Assembly: GCA_913061365.1 (NCBI GenBank)
Contig: CAJXUT010000003.1
Span: forward strand, 1-40,660
Source: an uncultured Colwellia sp.
GTDB lineage: Bacteria > Pseudomonadota > Gammaproteobacteria > Enterobacterales > Alteromonadaceae
Reading direction: 5' to 3'
DNA length: 40,660 bases
Position 1 is the stretch's first letter, and each line of letters opens with the position of its first letter. Shown one piece after another: positions 27,682 through 36,926 of this stretch. The position numbers and the translations under genes were made by a program. Below the pieces are notes generated by a model. That model ran no database searches. It was not told where the DNA came from and was given only the letters and a program-made list of their open reading frames with translations.

Positions 27682-28472
27682 TGGGCAGTTTAAGCAAACA
27701 GCAAGTTGAAGAAATTGCACAGCACTTAGAAAATGCTGAATTACAAGCTCAAAGTGTCGCTAGGATCACTGATGATTACCCTAACATGACGTGTGACGAT
27801 GCTTATGATATCCAATGGGAAATTAGACGCCTTAAATCTTCTCGTGGAACGAAAATTGTTGGCATGAAGATGGGATTAACTTCTAGAGCTGAAATTGCAG
27901 AAATGGGGCTTGAAAAACCTTGTTATGGTTTTTTAGCTGATTATGCTGCAATACCTGATGGTGGTGACATTAAGCATGATGAACTGATCCACCCTAAGGT
28001 AGAAGCGGAGTTAGCTTTTGTTACTAAAGTGCCGCTCAAAGGTCCTGGAATCAATATTGGAGATGTATTACGAGCAACCGATTTTGTGATGCCAGCGGTT
28101 GAAGTGATTGACTCACGATACAGAGACTTTTCATTCGATGTTAACAGCGTTATTGCTGATAATGCGTCATCAAGCCGTTTTGTTGCCGGTGGTGCTATGG
28201 CTAAAGCTGAAGATCTAGATTTGAAAAATTTAGGTGTTGTGCTGGAAGTCAATGGTAACGTCGTGCAGATAGGCGCTGGTGCAGAAGTGTTAGGCCATCC
28301 GGCTTCATCTATTGCTTCGTTGGCGAACCAGCTTGCTGAGCGTGGAGAAGAGATTCCTGCAGGAACGTTTATAATGGTGGGTGCCATTACTACGGCAGTT
28401 TCTGTGAAAAAAGGTGATCACTTTAATGTGCGTTATCAAGGATTAGGCTCTGTGTCAGGGCGCTTTGTTTAA
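27681..28472 (+). CDS. 2-oxo-4-pentenoate hydratase / 4-oxalocrotonate decarboxylase family paralogue (DmpH-like)
   Basis: KIVGMKMGLTSRAEIAEMGLEKPCYGFLADYAAIPDG, HPKVEAELAFVTKVPLKGPG, PAVEVIDSRYRDFSF; start codon overlaps the upstream stop. Confidence 0.9.
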   Translation: MGSLSKQQVEEIAQHLENAELQAQSVARITDDYPNMTCDDAYDIQWEIRRLKSSRGTKIVGMKMGLTSRAEIAEMGLEKPCYGFLADYAAIPDGGDIKHDELIHPKVEAELAFVTKVPLKGPGINIGDVLRATDFVMPAVEVIDSRYRDFSFDVNSVIADNASSSRFVAGGAMAKAEDLDLKNLGVVLEVNGNVVQIGAGAEVLGHPASSIASLANQLAERGEEIPAGTFIMVGAITTAVSVKKGDHFNVRYQGLGSVSGRFV

Positions 28473-28531
28473 CGTCATATAATGACATTACCTGATGCTG
28501 ATTGTGAGTCTCCTTGACTTACATCAGTCCA

Positions 28532-28573
28532 GTTATAGAGCCCTCGGTCGTTTATGACCGAGGGCTCTATAAC
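28532..28573. terminator. 18-bp perfect inverted repeat, probable terminator of the lower-pathway operon
   Basis: GTTATAGAGCCCTCGGTC - GTTTAT - GACCGAGGGCTCTATAAC. Confidence 0.65.
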
Positions 28574-28686
28574 TAACAAAACTGTCCTTACTAAGTACGT
28601 TAATACTGATTGTTAACTTTTTAGAAATATCGATGTTTTTCCTTAAGTGTCATACTTCACAAGGTAAATTTATAAGGTCTAATTTC

Positions 28687-28938
28687 ATGTCACGAGAAAA
28701 TATATTGCTTACCAAGCAAAATGATTTATGGTTACTAAATCAAGTTAAATCTCTTGGTGATTACGCCAACAAAAGTGAACTCGTTAATGAGTTAATACGA
28801 CAAGCGAGAAGGGCTGAAATAACAACCGAAAAACTAGCAACAAAAGGGTTATGTGACTGTGGCGAGCAGTCAGTTCAAGATATGCTTGATGAGCTTAAGT
28901 TATTATTATCAGACATTAATACGTTCCAAGTTAACTGA
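28687..28938 (+). CDS. ParD/RHH-like antitoxin (orphan)
   Basis: MSRENILLTKQNDLWLLNQVKSLGDYANKSELVNELIRQARRAE resembles ParD antitoxins; no ParE-like ORF follows. Start at ATG 28687 rather than 28633. Confidence 0.65.
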   Translation: MSRENILLTKQNDLWLLNQVKSLGDYANKSELVNELIRQARRAEITTEKLATKGLCDCGEQSVQDMLDELKLLLSDINTFQVN

Positions 28939-28997
28939 AAAACTCTGATTTATACTATGTGAAACTTATAAAGTAATACTATTTAATATATCTGCAA

Positions 28998-29723
28998 TTA
29001 CCACATAGCATTAACTTTATGCTTTTCACTTTCAATTTCAGAGCCTACCAATCGTTCCCAAAGTAAAATACCAGCCTTTTTCTCTATAAGGGTGGTTTTG
29101 ACTTGAAAGTTTTTAATTGAAGAGTCTGTAGCTTCATTAGGGAAAATAAATGACCACATTTTTAATCTGCCTGTTGATGTTTCAGCTAATATAGATTTGA
29201 AATATTCGTGGGGTACTGGGAGTGTTACATTATTACTATCATTCGCGCCTATGGTTGATACTGGCTGATCAAAGTTAAAGATAGGCCCACTTATGACGTA
29301 GGTTTCTAACACATTATCTTGGGAATCAAGTCTTCTAACTTCACTTTCAAGAGTTTTCCATATACCACGATTAAATTGAGGCTTTTGTGGAGACATATTT
29401 GATAATAAAAATGTTTCACTATTTTGAATTTTAGTGTCGCGTAAATCAGCGCTGGCAACTAAATGGCCTCTGTCATGACCTGATCCTCGGTAATCTTGTT
29501 TATCAGCTCTAAATAACTGAGGGATACGATAATCAGACCGAAAATTATCCATTCGCTCTACAGTAGTTATATCCTCTTTATTAGGATCAATTATTTCTAA
29601 TGCCCATTTGGCTTGTCTAAAATAATAGGAATAGCCAATAACATAATGTCGATTAAAAAGGATTTGATCTGCGGCAGGCATACCATAACGAGTTTCGCGT
29701 TTTAGGCTTGGTAAATCAATCAT
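28998..29723 (-). CDS. DNA/RNA non-specific endonuclease (NUC1/NucA type)
   Basis: DRGHLVASADLRDTKIQNSETFLLSNMSPQKPQFNRGIWKTLE contains the DRGH catalytic motif and NMSPQ...N motif. Confidence 0.9.
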   Translation of the reverse strand: MIDLPSLKRETRYGMPAADQILFNRHYVIGYSYYFRQAKWALEIIDPNKEDITTVERMDNFRSDYRIPQLFRADKQDYRGSGHDRGHLVASADLRDTKIQNSETFLLSNMSPQKPQFNRGIWKTLESEVRRLDSQDNVLETYVISGPIFNFDQPVSTIGANDSNNVTLPVPHEYFKSILAETSTGRLKMWSFIFPNEATDSSIKNFQVKTTLIEKKAGILLWERLVGSEIESEKHKVNAMW

Positions 29724-29924
29724 TGTGAGTGTCTCTTGAGTTATAAAAGTCTTAATATGACTTAATTAACAAACGATATATTATTTACTTTACTTATTAT
29801 TTTAGCTCATTACTAGGTGTTATTTTGTTCATTTTAAAAGCAGTAAAACTACAATTGTTTTTTATTTTACCTATTCGTAAAAAAGAATAATACTTTGTTA
29901 CATAACACCTTTGTTGTTGGTAAA

Positions 29925-30461
29925 TTATTTAAGTCCTTCAATGATATAGTCACCGTCGAAAACAAGTTGAACTTGGATGTCGCTATCTGAATTGTTTTTC
30001 CAATACCAACCATGAGAGCCTTCGAAAGGCGCTGTAAAACTTCCTTTCATTTGATTAGCTGTTGCAATAGCATAAGATTCAAAATAACCCGTAGTATCTC
30101 CTTTAGGTTCGCCATGTAAATCGACATAAAGCTTTCCTGTGCTAGTTATCCATTCATAATTGGTTTTACTGTACTTTTTCATTACTAACTTGTATTCAAT
30201 ACCTCTACCAGCAGGCACGGTAATAAAAACTGACTCTTGTTTTGAATGTAGTGATTGCTCAGCTGCTGTTGGTGCTGTGGTTTTAGCATCGCTATTAAAA
30301 ACAGTTAAGCCGAGGGATTTTCCAACGCCTGTTGGGTCTATATTATATTCAGCCGGCAAAATAAATAGCACTAAAGAAATTGTGGCAATGACTAAAGATA
30401 TTATTGTTCCTTTGATTAAAGAACGGCTTTTTTGATTTGATTCCATTGATATATTTCTCAT
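29925..30461 (-). CDS. Single-TM anchored periplasmic protein associated with HupE/metal efflux loci
   Basis: TM near N-terminus (GTIISLVIATISLVLFILPAEYNIDPTGVGKSLGL), C-terminal YFESYAIATANQMKGSFTAPFEGSHGWYWKNNSD. Confidence 0.7.
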   Translation of the reverse strand: MRNISMESNQKSRSLIKGTIISLVIATISLVLFILPAEYNIDPTGVGKSLGLTVFNSDAKTTAPTAAEQSLHSKQESVFITVPAGRGIEYKLVMKKYSKTNYEWITSTGKLYVDLHGEPKGDTTGYFESYAIATANQMKGSFTAPFEGSHGWYWKNNSDSDIQVQLVFDGDYIIEGLK

Positions 30462-30466
30462 TGTAA

Positions 30467-31165
30467 TTAGTTAACGAAGTATCCAGTTAATTGCATGCCT
30501 ATTAGCATAAATCCTGCACTCATTAATGCAGTATTTGTTGTCTGTGCAAATCGGTCAAAGCTTGCAAATTTACGCCAAAAATTGATTGCGAGTAAAATGA
30601 ACATCAACGCAAGTAATTGTCCCAATTCTACACCAAAATTAAATGATAATAGGTTTGTCATTAATCCTTCAGATGGAAGCTCAAACTCTTGTATTTTAGT
30701 TGCTAAACCGAAGCCGTGAAACAAACCAAAAATTAATACGGCTATTTTAGGATTTGGTTGATGGCCTAAAAAGTGTTTGAAACCGCCTAAATTATCAAAG
30801 CCTTTATACACAACAGATAAGCCTATAATTGCATCGATTAAGTAGGCATTAACTTGAATATTCGCCAATACACCCGTCATTAACGTCAAGCTGTGCCCTA
30901 AAGTGAACATACTCACATACAACAGAACATCTTTACTACGATGTAAAAAGAATAAAACACCTACTAAAAAGAGCAAATGATCATAACCAGTCAGCATATG
31001 TTTAGCGCCGATGTACATAAATGGAATAATTTGCACACCGGTATTGTTTTCTAAAAAGCTTCGCGTACTGTCATCAACTCCGTGGGCAAAGGATTCAACC
31101 GAAACTATTGCCAACAATAATAAGATAGCGTGCAGTAAATACGCTAGCGTAGATCTACTTAACAT
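30467..31165 (-). CDS. HupE/UreJ family membrane protein
   Basis: Polytopic; GAKHMLTGYDHLLFLVGVLFFL, FTLGHSLTL, FGLFHGFGLATKI. Confidence 0.88.
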   Translation of the reverse strand: MLSRSTLAYLLHAILLLLAIVSVESFAHGVDDSTRSFLENNTGVQIIPFMYIGAKHMLTGYDHLLFLVGVLFFLHRSKDVLLYVSMFTLGHSLTLMTGVLANIQVNAYLIDAIIGLSVVYKGFDNLGGFKHFLGHQPNPKIAVLIFGLFHGFGLATKIQEFELPSEGLMTNLLSFNFGVELGQLLALMFILLAINFWRKFASFDRFAQTTNTALMSAGFMLIGMQLTGYFVN

Positions 31166-34100
31166 TAAATTTTTCCCCTTTCTTCAATCAGCAGATTCGA
31201 TAAGTTACTATCTTGCTGAACACTTCTTGAATGTAATATACGATATAAAGCAGGCAGCACAAATAACGTTAATATCGTTGATGAAATAACACCGCCAATA
31301 ACAACACTAGCAAGCGGCCTTTGAACTTCTGAGCCAATCCCTGTATTGAGTGCCATTGGAATAAAACCAAGCGAAGCTACTAACGCAGTTGTTATTACTG
31401 GGCGCAAGCGCGTTAATGCTCCTTTGATTATCGCTTCTTCTAAACCTAGCTTTTCTTTTCGCAACTCTCTAATGAAAGAAACCATTACTAAGCCATTTAA
31501 AATGGCAATACCCGATAATGCGATAAAACCTACCGCTGCCGATATTGAAAAAGGAATGTCCCTGATTATCAGCGCAAATATACCGCCAGTTAATGCTAAT
31601 GGTACACCGGTAAAAATAATCATTGAATCTTTAAAAGAGCCAAGAGCCAGTAGCAATAAACCAATAATTAATACTAATGTGACCGGTACAACAATACTTA
31701 AGCGTTTGGCTGCTGATTGTAGTTTTTGGTAGGTACCGCCATATTCCACCCAATAAGCTGATGGCATATCAACATTAGCCTCAATGGCTTTTTTGATATC
31801 ACCAACAAAACTGCCTAAATCACGACCTCGTACGTTCGCAGTAACCACCACTCTTCGTTTGCCATTTTCACGATTAACTTGGTTTGCACCATTTACCATT
31901 TCGATTGTGGCAAGTTCTTGTAATGGAACATAACCGCCTTTGGGTAGCGTAATAGGTAATTGATTATAGTCATCAGCGTTATTGCGTTTAATTTCAGGTA
32001 ACCGAACAACAATGTCGAAGCGTTTGTCGCCTTGATAAAACTTGCCTACCGACTCACCGCCAATAGCAACCGCAATTTGACGCTGAAAATCAGCTTTAGT
32101 AATAGCATACAAAGCTAATTTTTCATCATTAGGCACAACGGTTAGAATCGGTAAACCTTTAATCTGCTCAACCTGAATATCACGAATTCCCTCAACGTTT
32201 TTAATAGCCGATTCAATTTTTTCACCAACAGCTGCAAGCGTTTCAAAATCATCACCAAAAACTTTTATCGCTAGTTCAGAGCGTACACCAGCCAGTAACT
32301 CATTAAATCGCATTTGAATTGGTTGTAAAAACTCATATCGGTTTCCAGGAATAGGCTTTACTACCGCTTCAAGTTCACTAACCAGTTGCTCTTTAGTTTT
32401 GTTGGGATTTGGCCACTCGCTACGTGGTTTCAGCATAATAAAGTTATCGGCAACACTTGGCGGCATAGGATCTGTAGCGACATCAGGCGTACCAATTTTG
32501 GTAAAAACTAACGCTACCTCTGGCATTTCTTTGATTTTTGCTTCTAGAATTTTTTGCATTTCTACCGATTGGGAAAGTGAGGTGCCTGGTATTCTCAATG
32601 CGTGCATGGCAATGTCACCTTCATCTAAATTAGGTATAAATTCGCTACCTAATTTACTTCCCATCACGCCCGCTAGCACCACTAATGAAAATGCAGAAAC
32701 AACCACTAACCAGCGTGCTTTTAATACAAAAGACAGTACAGGCTTATAAACTGATTGAGCAGATTTTATAATAATATTATCTTTTTCTACTATCGGCCCT
32801 TTAAACATTAATGCAATAGCTGCAGGTACAAAGGTAATTGATAACAACATTGAACTCACTAAGGCGATAACCACTGTAATAGCCATAGGATGAAACATTT
32901 TTCCTTCAACGCCTGATAAGGAAAATATAGGTAAATACACCACAGTAATAATAAACACACCAAATAGTGCAGGGCGGATGACTTCGCGTGTTGCATCAAA
33001 AACTAATGCTAATCTTTCTTTTACTGGTAGTACTTTGCCATTGGAAGCGTGACTCAATCTACGCATGCAATTTTCCACAATGATGATTGCACCATCAACA
33101 AGCAAGCCAAAATCAAGCGCACCCAAACTCATTAAATTAGCACTGGTTTTTGTTTGCACCATACCCGTTACTGTCATTAACATTGCAAAGGGTACAACGG
33201 CAGCTGTAAGTAGCGCAGCTCTAAAGTTACCTAAGAGTAAAAATAAAATGACGATGACTAAAATAGCACCTTCAATAAGATTCATTTCAACAGTATTTAG
33301 GGTTTTATTCACCAATTTAGTACGATCATAAACTGCATTGGCAACAATACCTGGTGGTAAACTGTCATTAATTTCCACCAGTTTTTCACCCACAGCTTTA
33401 GCGACTCGTTGGCTGTTTTCACCAATCAACATAAAAACAGTACTGAGAACGATTTCATGACCATCTTGCGTTGCCGCACCAGTACGTAGTTCTTTGCCTT
33501 CTTTGACTTCTGCAACATCTTTTATTTTTAAGAATTGACCTGTGCGTGTTGCGATAGGAATATTCCCCAAGCTTTCAATATCTTGCACTTGTCCGGGAAT
33601 ACGTACTAACCACTGAGCACCATTTTTTTCAATAAAACCTGCACCTCGATTTTGGTTATGTGTGCCAATCGCGGTAATAACATCTTGTTGATTTAACCCA
33701 TGGGCTAATAACTTTTGCGGGTTGATTGCTATTAATATTTCTCTTTTGTAGCCTCCGATAGGATTAACTTCAACTACGCCATCAACTTGAATCATTTGCG
33801 GTCTAATAACCCAATCGTGAATGGTTCTTAAATCAGTTGCCGTTACGTCACTGCCATCATCATTTTTCGCTCCCGGTTCAGCATCAACAGTGAACATGAA
33901 TATTTCACCTAAGCCGGTTGCAATAGGCCCAAGCACAGGTGATAAACCTCGCGGTAATTCAGATTTAGCAGAATTTAATTTTTCACCAATTAACTGCCTA
34001 GCAAAATAAATATCGGTTTCATCGGTAAAAATTGCTACCACTTGTGATAAACCATATCGAGAGACAGAACGTGTGCTAACTAAGCCAGGGACACCTGCTA

Positions 34101-34317
34101 GTGCGGTTTCTAGTGGATAAGTGACTCTTTGTTCAACTTCTAACGGTGTATAACCCGCCGCTTCGGTATTTATAATCACTTGAACATTAGTAATATCAGG
34201 TACCGCATCGATGGGCAACTTAGTAAAGTTCCACAAACCAATCGTGGCAATTGCCAAAACAAAAACCAGTATTAGCTTACTGCGCTCAATAGAAAACTTT
34301 AAAATAGATTCCAACAT
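31165..34317 (-). CDS. CusA/CzcA family heavy-metal efflux RND permease
   Basis: 1050 aa; LPIDAVPDITNVQVIINTEAAGYTPLEVEQRVTYPLE and DFGLLVDGAIIIVENCMRRL (CzcA-like TM4). Confidence 0.95.
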   Translation of the reverse strand: MLESILKFSIERSKLILVFVLAIATIGLWNFTKLPIDAVPDITNVQVIINTEAAGYTPLEVEQRVTYPLETALAGVPGLVSTRSVSRYGLSQVVAIFTDETDIYFARQLIGEKLNSAKSELPRGLSPVLGPIATGLGEIFMFTVDAEPGAKNDDGSDVTATDLRTIHDWVIRPQMIQVDGVVEVNPIGGYKREILIAINPQKLLAHGLNQQDVITAIGTHNQNRGAGFIEKNGAQWLVRIPGQVQDIESLGNIPIATRTGQFLKIKDVAEVKEGKELRTGAATQDGHEIVLSTVFMLIGENSQRVAKAVGEKLVEINDSLPPGIVANAVYDRTKLVNKTLNTVEMNLIEGAILVIVILFLLLGNFRAALLTAAVVPFAMLMTVTGMVQTKTSANLMSLGALDFGLLVDGAIIIVENCMRRLSHASNGKVLPVKERLALVFDATREVIRPALFGVFIITVVYLPIFSLSGVEGKMFHPMAITVVIALVSSMLLSITFVPAAIALMFKGPIVEKDNIIIKSAQSVYKPVLSFVLKARWLVVVSAFSLVVLAGVMGSKLGSEFIPNLDEGDIAMHALRIPGTSLSQSVEMQKILEAKIKEMPEVALVFTKIGTPDVATDPMPPSVADNFIMLKPRSEWPNPNKTKEQLVSELEAVVKPIPGNRYEFLQPIQMRFNELLAGVRSELAIKVFGDDFETLAAVGEKIESAIKNVEGIRDIQVEQIKGLPILTVVPNDEKLALYAITKADFQRQIAVAIGGESVGKFYQGDKRFDIVVRLPEIKRNNADDYNQLPITLPKGGYVPLQELATIEMVNGANQVNRENGKRRVVVTANVRGRDLGSFVGDIKKAIEANVDMPSAYWVEYGGTYQKLQSAAKRLSIVVPVTLVLIIGLLLLALGSFKDSMIIFTGVPLALTGGIFALIIRDIPFSISAAVGFIALSGIAILNGLVMVSFIRELRKEKLGLEEAIIKGALTRLRPVITTALVASLGFIPMALNTGIGSEVQRPLASVVIGGVISSTILTLFVLPALYRILHSRSVQQDSNLSNLLIEERGKI

Positions 34318-34326
34318 AAAATTTCC

Positions 34327-35565
34327 TTAATGATCGTGAGCTGCAGCAGATTTATCAATATCGGCTTTAATAATGTAACTATTTTTCACCACATATTCCG
34401 TTCCCGCAGAAATTCCTCCTAACACTTCAACCCAAGCTCCAGCTTTTCTACCCAACTCCAACATTCTTACTTCGTATTGTTCATCAACTTTAGCGTAAAC
34501 AACGGTAAAATCGCGGAAAGATTGCAAGCCATCAGCCTTGACCGCTAAAGGAACTTCATACTTACCAACTAAAATTTCTGCAGAGATTAACTGACCAACA
34601 TTGAATAACCTTTTAGTATTATCTATTTTCGCTCGATAGACTTTTGCCTGTTCAGTATTTACATCAAATAATGTATCAAACAAGGTTGTAGTAATGACTT
34701 TTTCACTTGCTGGAATAGTAATATTAACCAAGGCTCCTAATTTTACTTTATCTTGATCCATAGGGAATACTGCTAACTCAGCGGTAAGCGTACTGGTATC
34801 TGATATCGTTAACAGTTGCCTATTATTGGTTTGCTCACCTGCACCAGCATTTTGTGTGGTCACCATGCCGCTAATGGGTGCGTACACAGGGTATGCTTGT
34901 AGACTTTCGTTGCTCTCTACTGTCATTACAAGTTGCCCTTTCTTTACTTTCTGACCAAGCACGGCATGAAGCTCTTTTATTTCGCCAGGAAACCTAGCGC
35001 TGATATGTCTAAAGGCATTCGGCGCTAATTTTAATTTTCCATAAACTTTTAACGTTTCATTAAAAGTGCGACTGCTAACGGCTTCAGTTTTGATTAACAT
35101 TGCCTCAGCAATACTGTCACTAATTGTCGTTCGTCCTTCAAAATTATCGTATGACCATTGATGTGTTTCACCCGCATATTTTGCTGTAAGGGCTACTTGA
35201 AAAGAGTGCGGCTCATAAACTACCATGTCGCCACGTAAGTAATTATTTTCACTATAAAAATGAATATCATCGACAACACCGCCAAGACGAGTGAGCTTCA
35301 CGTTCACTTCAACGTCTTTAGCCGCTAATTTTTTCTGTCCTTTCGTTGCAAAAGCTCTAAACTCAGGTTCTACACCGTTTTCAAAAATAGCTAACTCAAT
35401 AGTAAAGTCACCGTCCTCAAGTAATCGTCCATTATTGGGACCTTTGTGTATTTCTTCTTCAACTGATTCTACTTTTGCTTGTGCACTCGCAAACGGGCTA
35501 TATGAGATGCTCGTTACAAATAACTGCCCAAAAATGATAGCAGTAATAAAAGATTTAAGTTTCAT
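34327..35565 (-). CDS. RND efflux periplasmic adaptor subunit (CzcB-like)
   Basis: ISARFPGEIKELHAVLGQKVKKGQLVMTVESNESLQAYPVYAPISGMVTTQNAGAGEQ; signal-peptide-like N-terminus. Confidence 0.93.
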   Translation of the reverse strand: MKLKSFITAIIFGQLFVTSISYSPFASAQAKVESVEEEIHKGPNNGRLLEDGDFTIELAIFENGVEPEFRAFATKGQKKLAAKDVEVNVKLTRLGGVVDDIHFYSENNYLRGDMVVYEPHSFQVALTAKYAGETHQWSYDNFEGRTTISDSIAEAMLIKTEAVSSRTFNETLKVYGKLKLAPNAFRHISARFPGEIKELHAVLGQKVKKGQLVMTVESNESLQAYPVYAPISGMVTTQNAGAGEQTNNRQLLTISDTSTLTAELAVFPMDQDKVKLGALVNITIPASEKVITTTLFDTLFDVNTEQAKVYRAKIDNTKRLFNVGQLISAEILVGKYEVPLAVKADGLQSFRDFTVVYAKVDEQYEVRMLELGRKAGAWVEVLGGISAGTEYVVKNSYIIKADIDKSAAAHDH

Positions 35566-35576
35566 GGTTTTCTCGC

Positions 35577-36839
35577 TTACAGGGAAATTGAAGCGCCAGT
35601 TAGGCGCTCTAATTCAATATTAAATAATTGGATGTTGGTATAGGCTTCAATCAGCGCTAACTGTGTGGAAATTAATTCTTGTTGAACCGCATATAAATCA
35701 GTGTATCGATAACTACCCATTTTATAGGCTTGCTCTGCTTTAGTACTTGCCATCTCTAGTAGAGGGATAGTTTCATTAGAAAGGCCGGTAATAACGTGTC
35801 GGCTATGTTTCAGTTTATGAGTAAGTAATAACAGTTGAGTGGAGATACGTTTAAACCAAGCATCTGATTCAGCAATACTTTGATTTTGTTTCGCTTGCAA
35901 TGCCATGATTTGGCCACGATTTCTATTATCGCCGCCTAAGGGAATTGAAACCCCCGCAGTGAAAGCAAAATCGTCGACGGCTTCATTGCGCTTAATGCCG
36001 GTATTAATTGACCAAGCAGGCTGTTGATTGGCTTTAGCCAGTGCTATTTCTGACTCTGCAATACGTTGCTTAGAAGCAAACACTTTCAATCTTGGATTAG
36101 ATTTTAGCCTTTCATATGCGGTTTCAACCTGAGCTATGGTTGGAATAGCTAATAATGAGCCATCGATAACAAACTCAGTATTTCCTTGCCACTGTGCTGA
36201 TAATTGAGATTTGCTGGCTTCAATTTCATGTAGTAAATCTTCAACAACCAACTTCTTTTTTGAAAGGTCCGCTTTTGCTCTTAGCTCGTCAATAACATTG
36301 AATCTACCAGCCTTCACCCGAGCCTTAATTTCGCTAAGCAGTTTTTGTGCTTGATTTTGCGCAAGTTTTGCCAGTGTTAGTTGCTCTTTTTGCGATAATA
36401 GCGTAATAAATATCCTTGCCGTTTCAGCCGCAATATCTAAGGCTTTAACTTCTTGTTGAAACATAGCAACTGTAGATTTTTGATTAGCTACGTTAACTCT
36501 TGATTTAATAATCTCTTCTTCTAGTAACCATGAAATACTCAGTGTGGTTTGCATACCAGAAACACCTGAATATTTTCCTGTGCCTAAAACATCTTCAACA
36601 TCTACATTGATGGTTGCAGGGTTAGTAATACTGGCTTGTTCAATTAACCCGTTTGCAGCCTCTTTCATATAAACGAAAGACTTTAAGTCTGGGTGTTGCT
36701 TAAGTGAATAAACAATAGCATCATTTAATGTCACTGTTTGCTGTGCAAACGCGGCTAAAGAGACCACAGATAAGCTAGCTGCAATGAGTTTTTTTATCCG
36801 TGCAAACTTATTACTAGCCTGCTTTTGTTGAGTCGGCAT
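35577..36839 (-). CDS. TolC family outer-membrane efflux protein (CzcC-like)
   Basis: Two internally similar coiled-coil halves; SINTGIKRNEAVDDFAFTAGVSIPLGGDNRNRGQI. Confidence 0.92.
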   Translation of the reverse strand: MPTQQKQASNKFARIKKLIAASLSVVSLAAFAQQTVTLNDAIVYSLKQHPDLKSFVYMKEAANGLIEQASITNPATINVDVEDVLGTGKYSGVSGMQTTLSISWLLEEEIIKSRVNVANQKSTVAMFQQEVKALDIAAETARIFITLLSQKEQLTLAKLAQNQAQKLLSEIKARVKAGRFNVIDELRAKADLSKKKLVVEDLLHEIEASKSQLSAQWQGNTEFVIDGSLLAIPTIAQVETAYERLKSNPRLKVFASKQRIAESEIALAKANQQPAWSINTGIKRNEAVDDFAFTAGVSIPLGGDNRNRGQIMALQAKQNQSIAESDAWFKRISTQLLLLTHKLKHSRHVITGLSNETIPLLEMASTKAEQAYKMGSYRYTDLYAVQQELISTQLALIEAYTNIQLFNIELERLTGASISL

Positions 36840-36926
36840 TTTACCTCCTCCTTATATTAATAAACTTGAAATAGTTCGATAAACCGATCAGCTCTCGGTT
36901 TTAAAGTGAAAAAAATAGTTAATAGA

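Noticed and set aside
31346-31732. Plus-strand ORFs within the CzcA and CzcB genes (31346..31732, 32399..32749, 33065..33331, 35291..35623)
   Set aside because: Shadow ORFs opposite strongly supported efflux genes; no independent domain signal.
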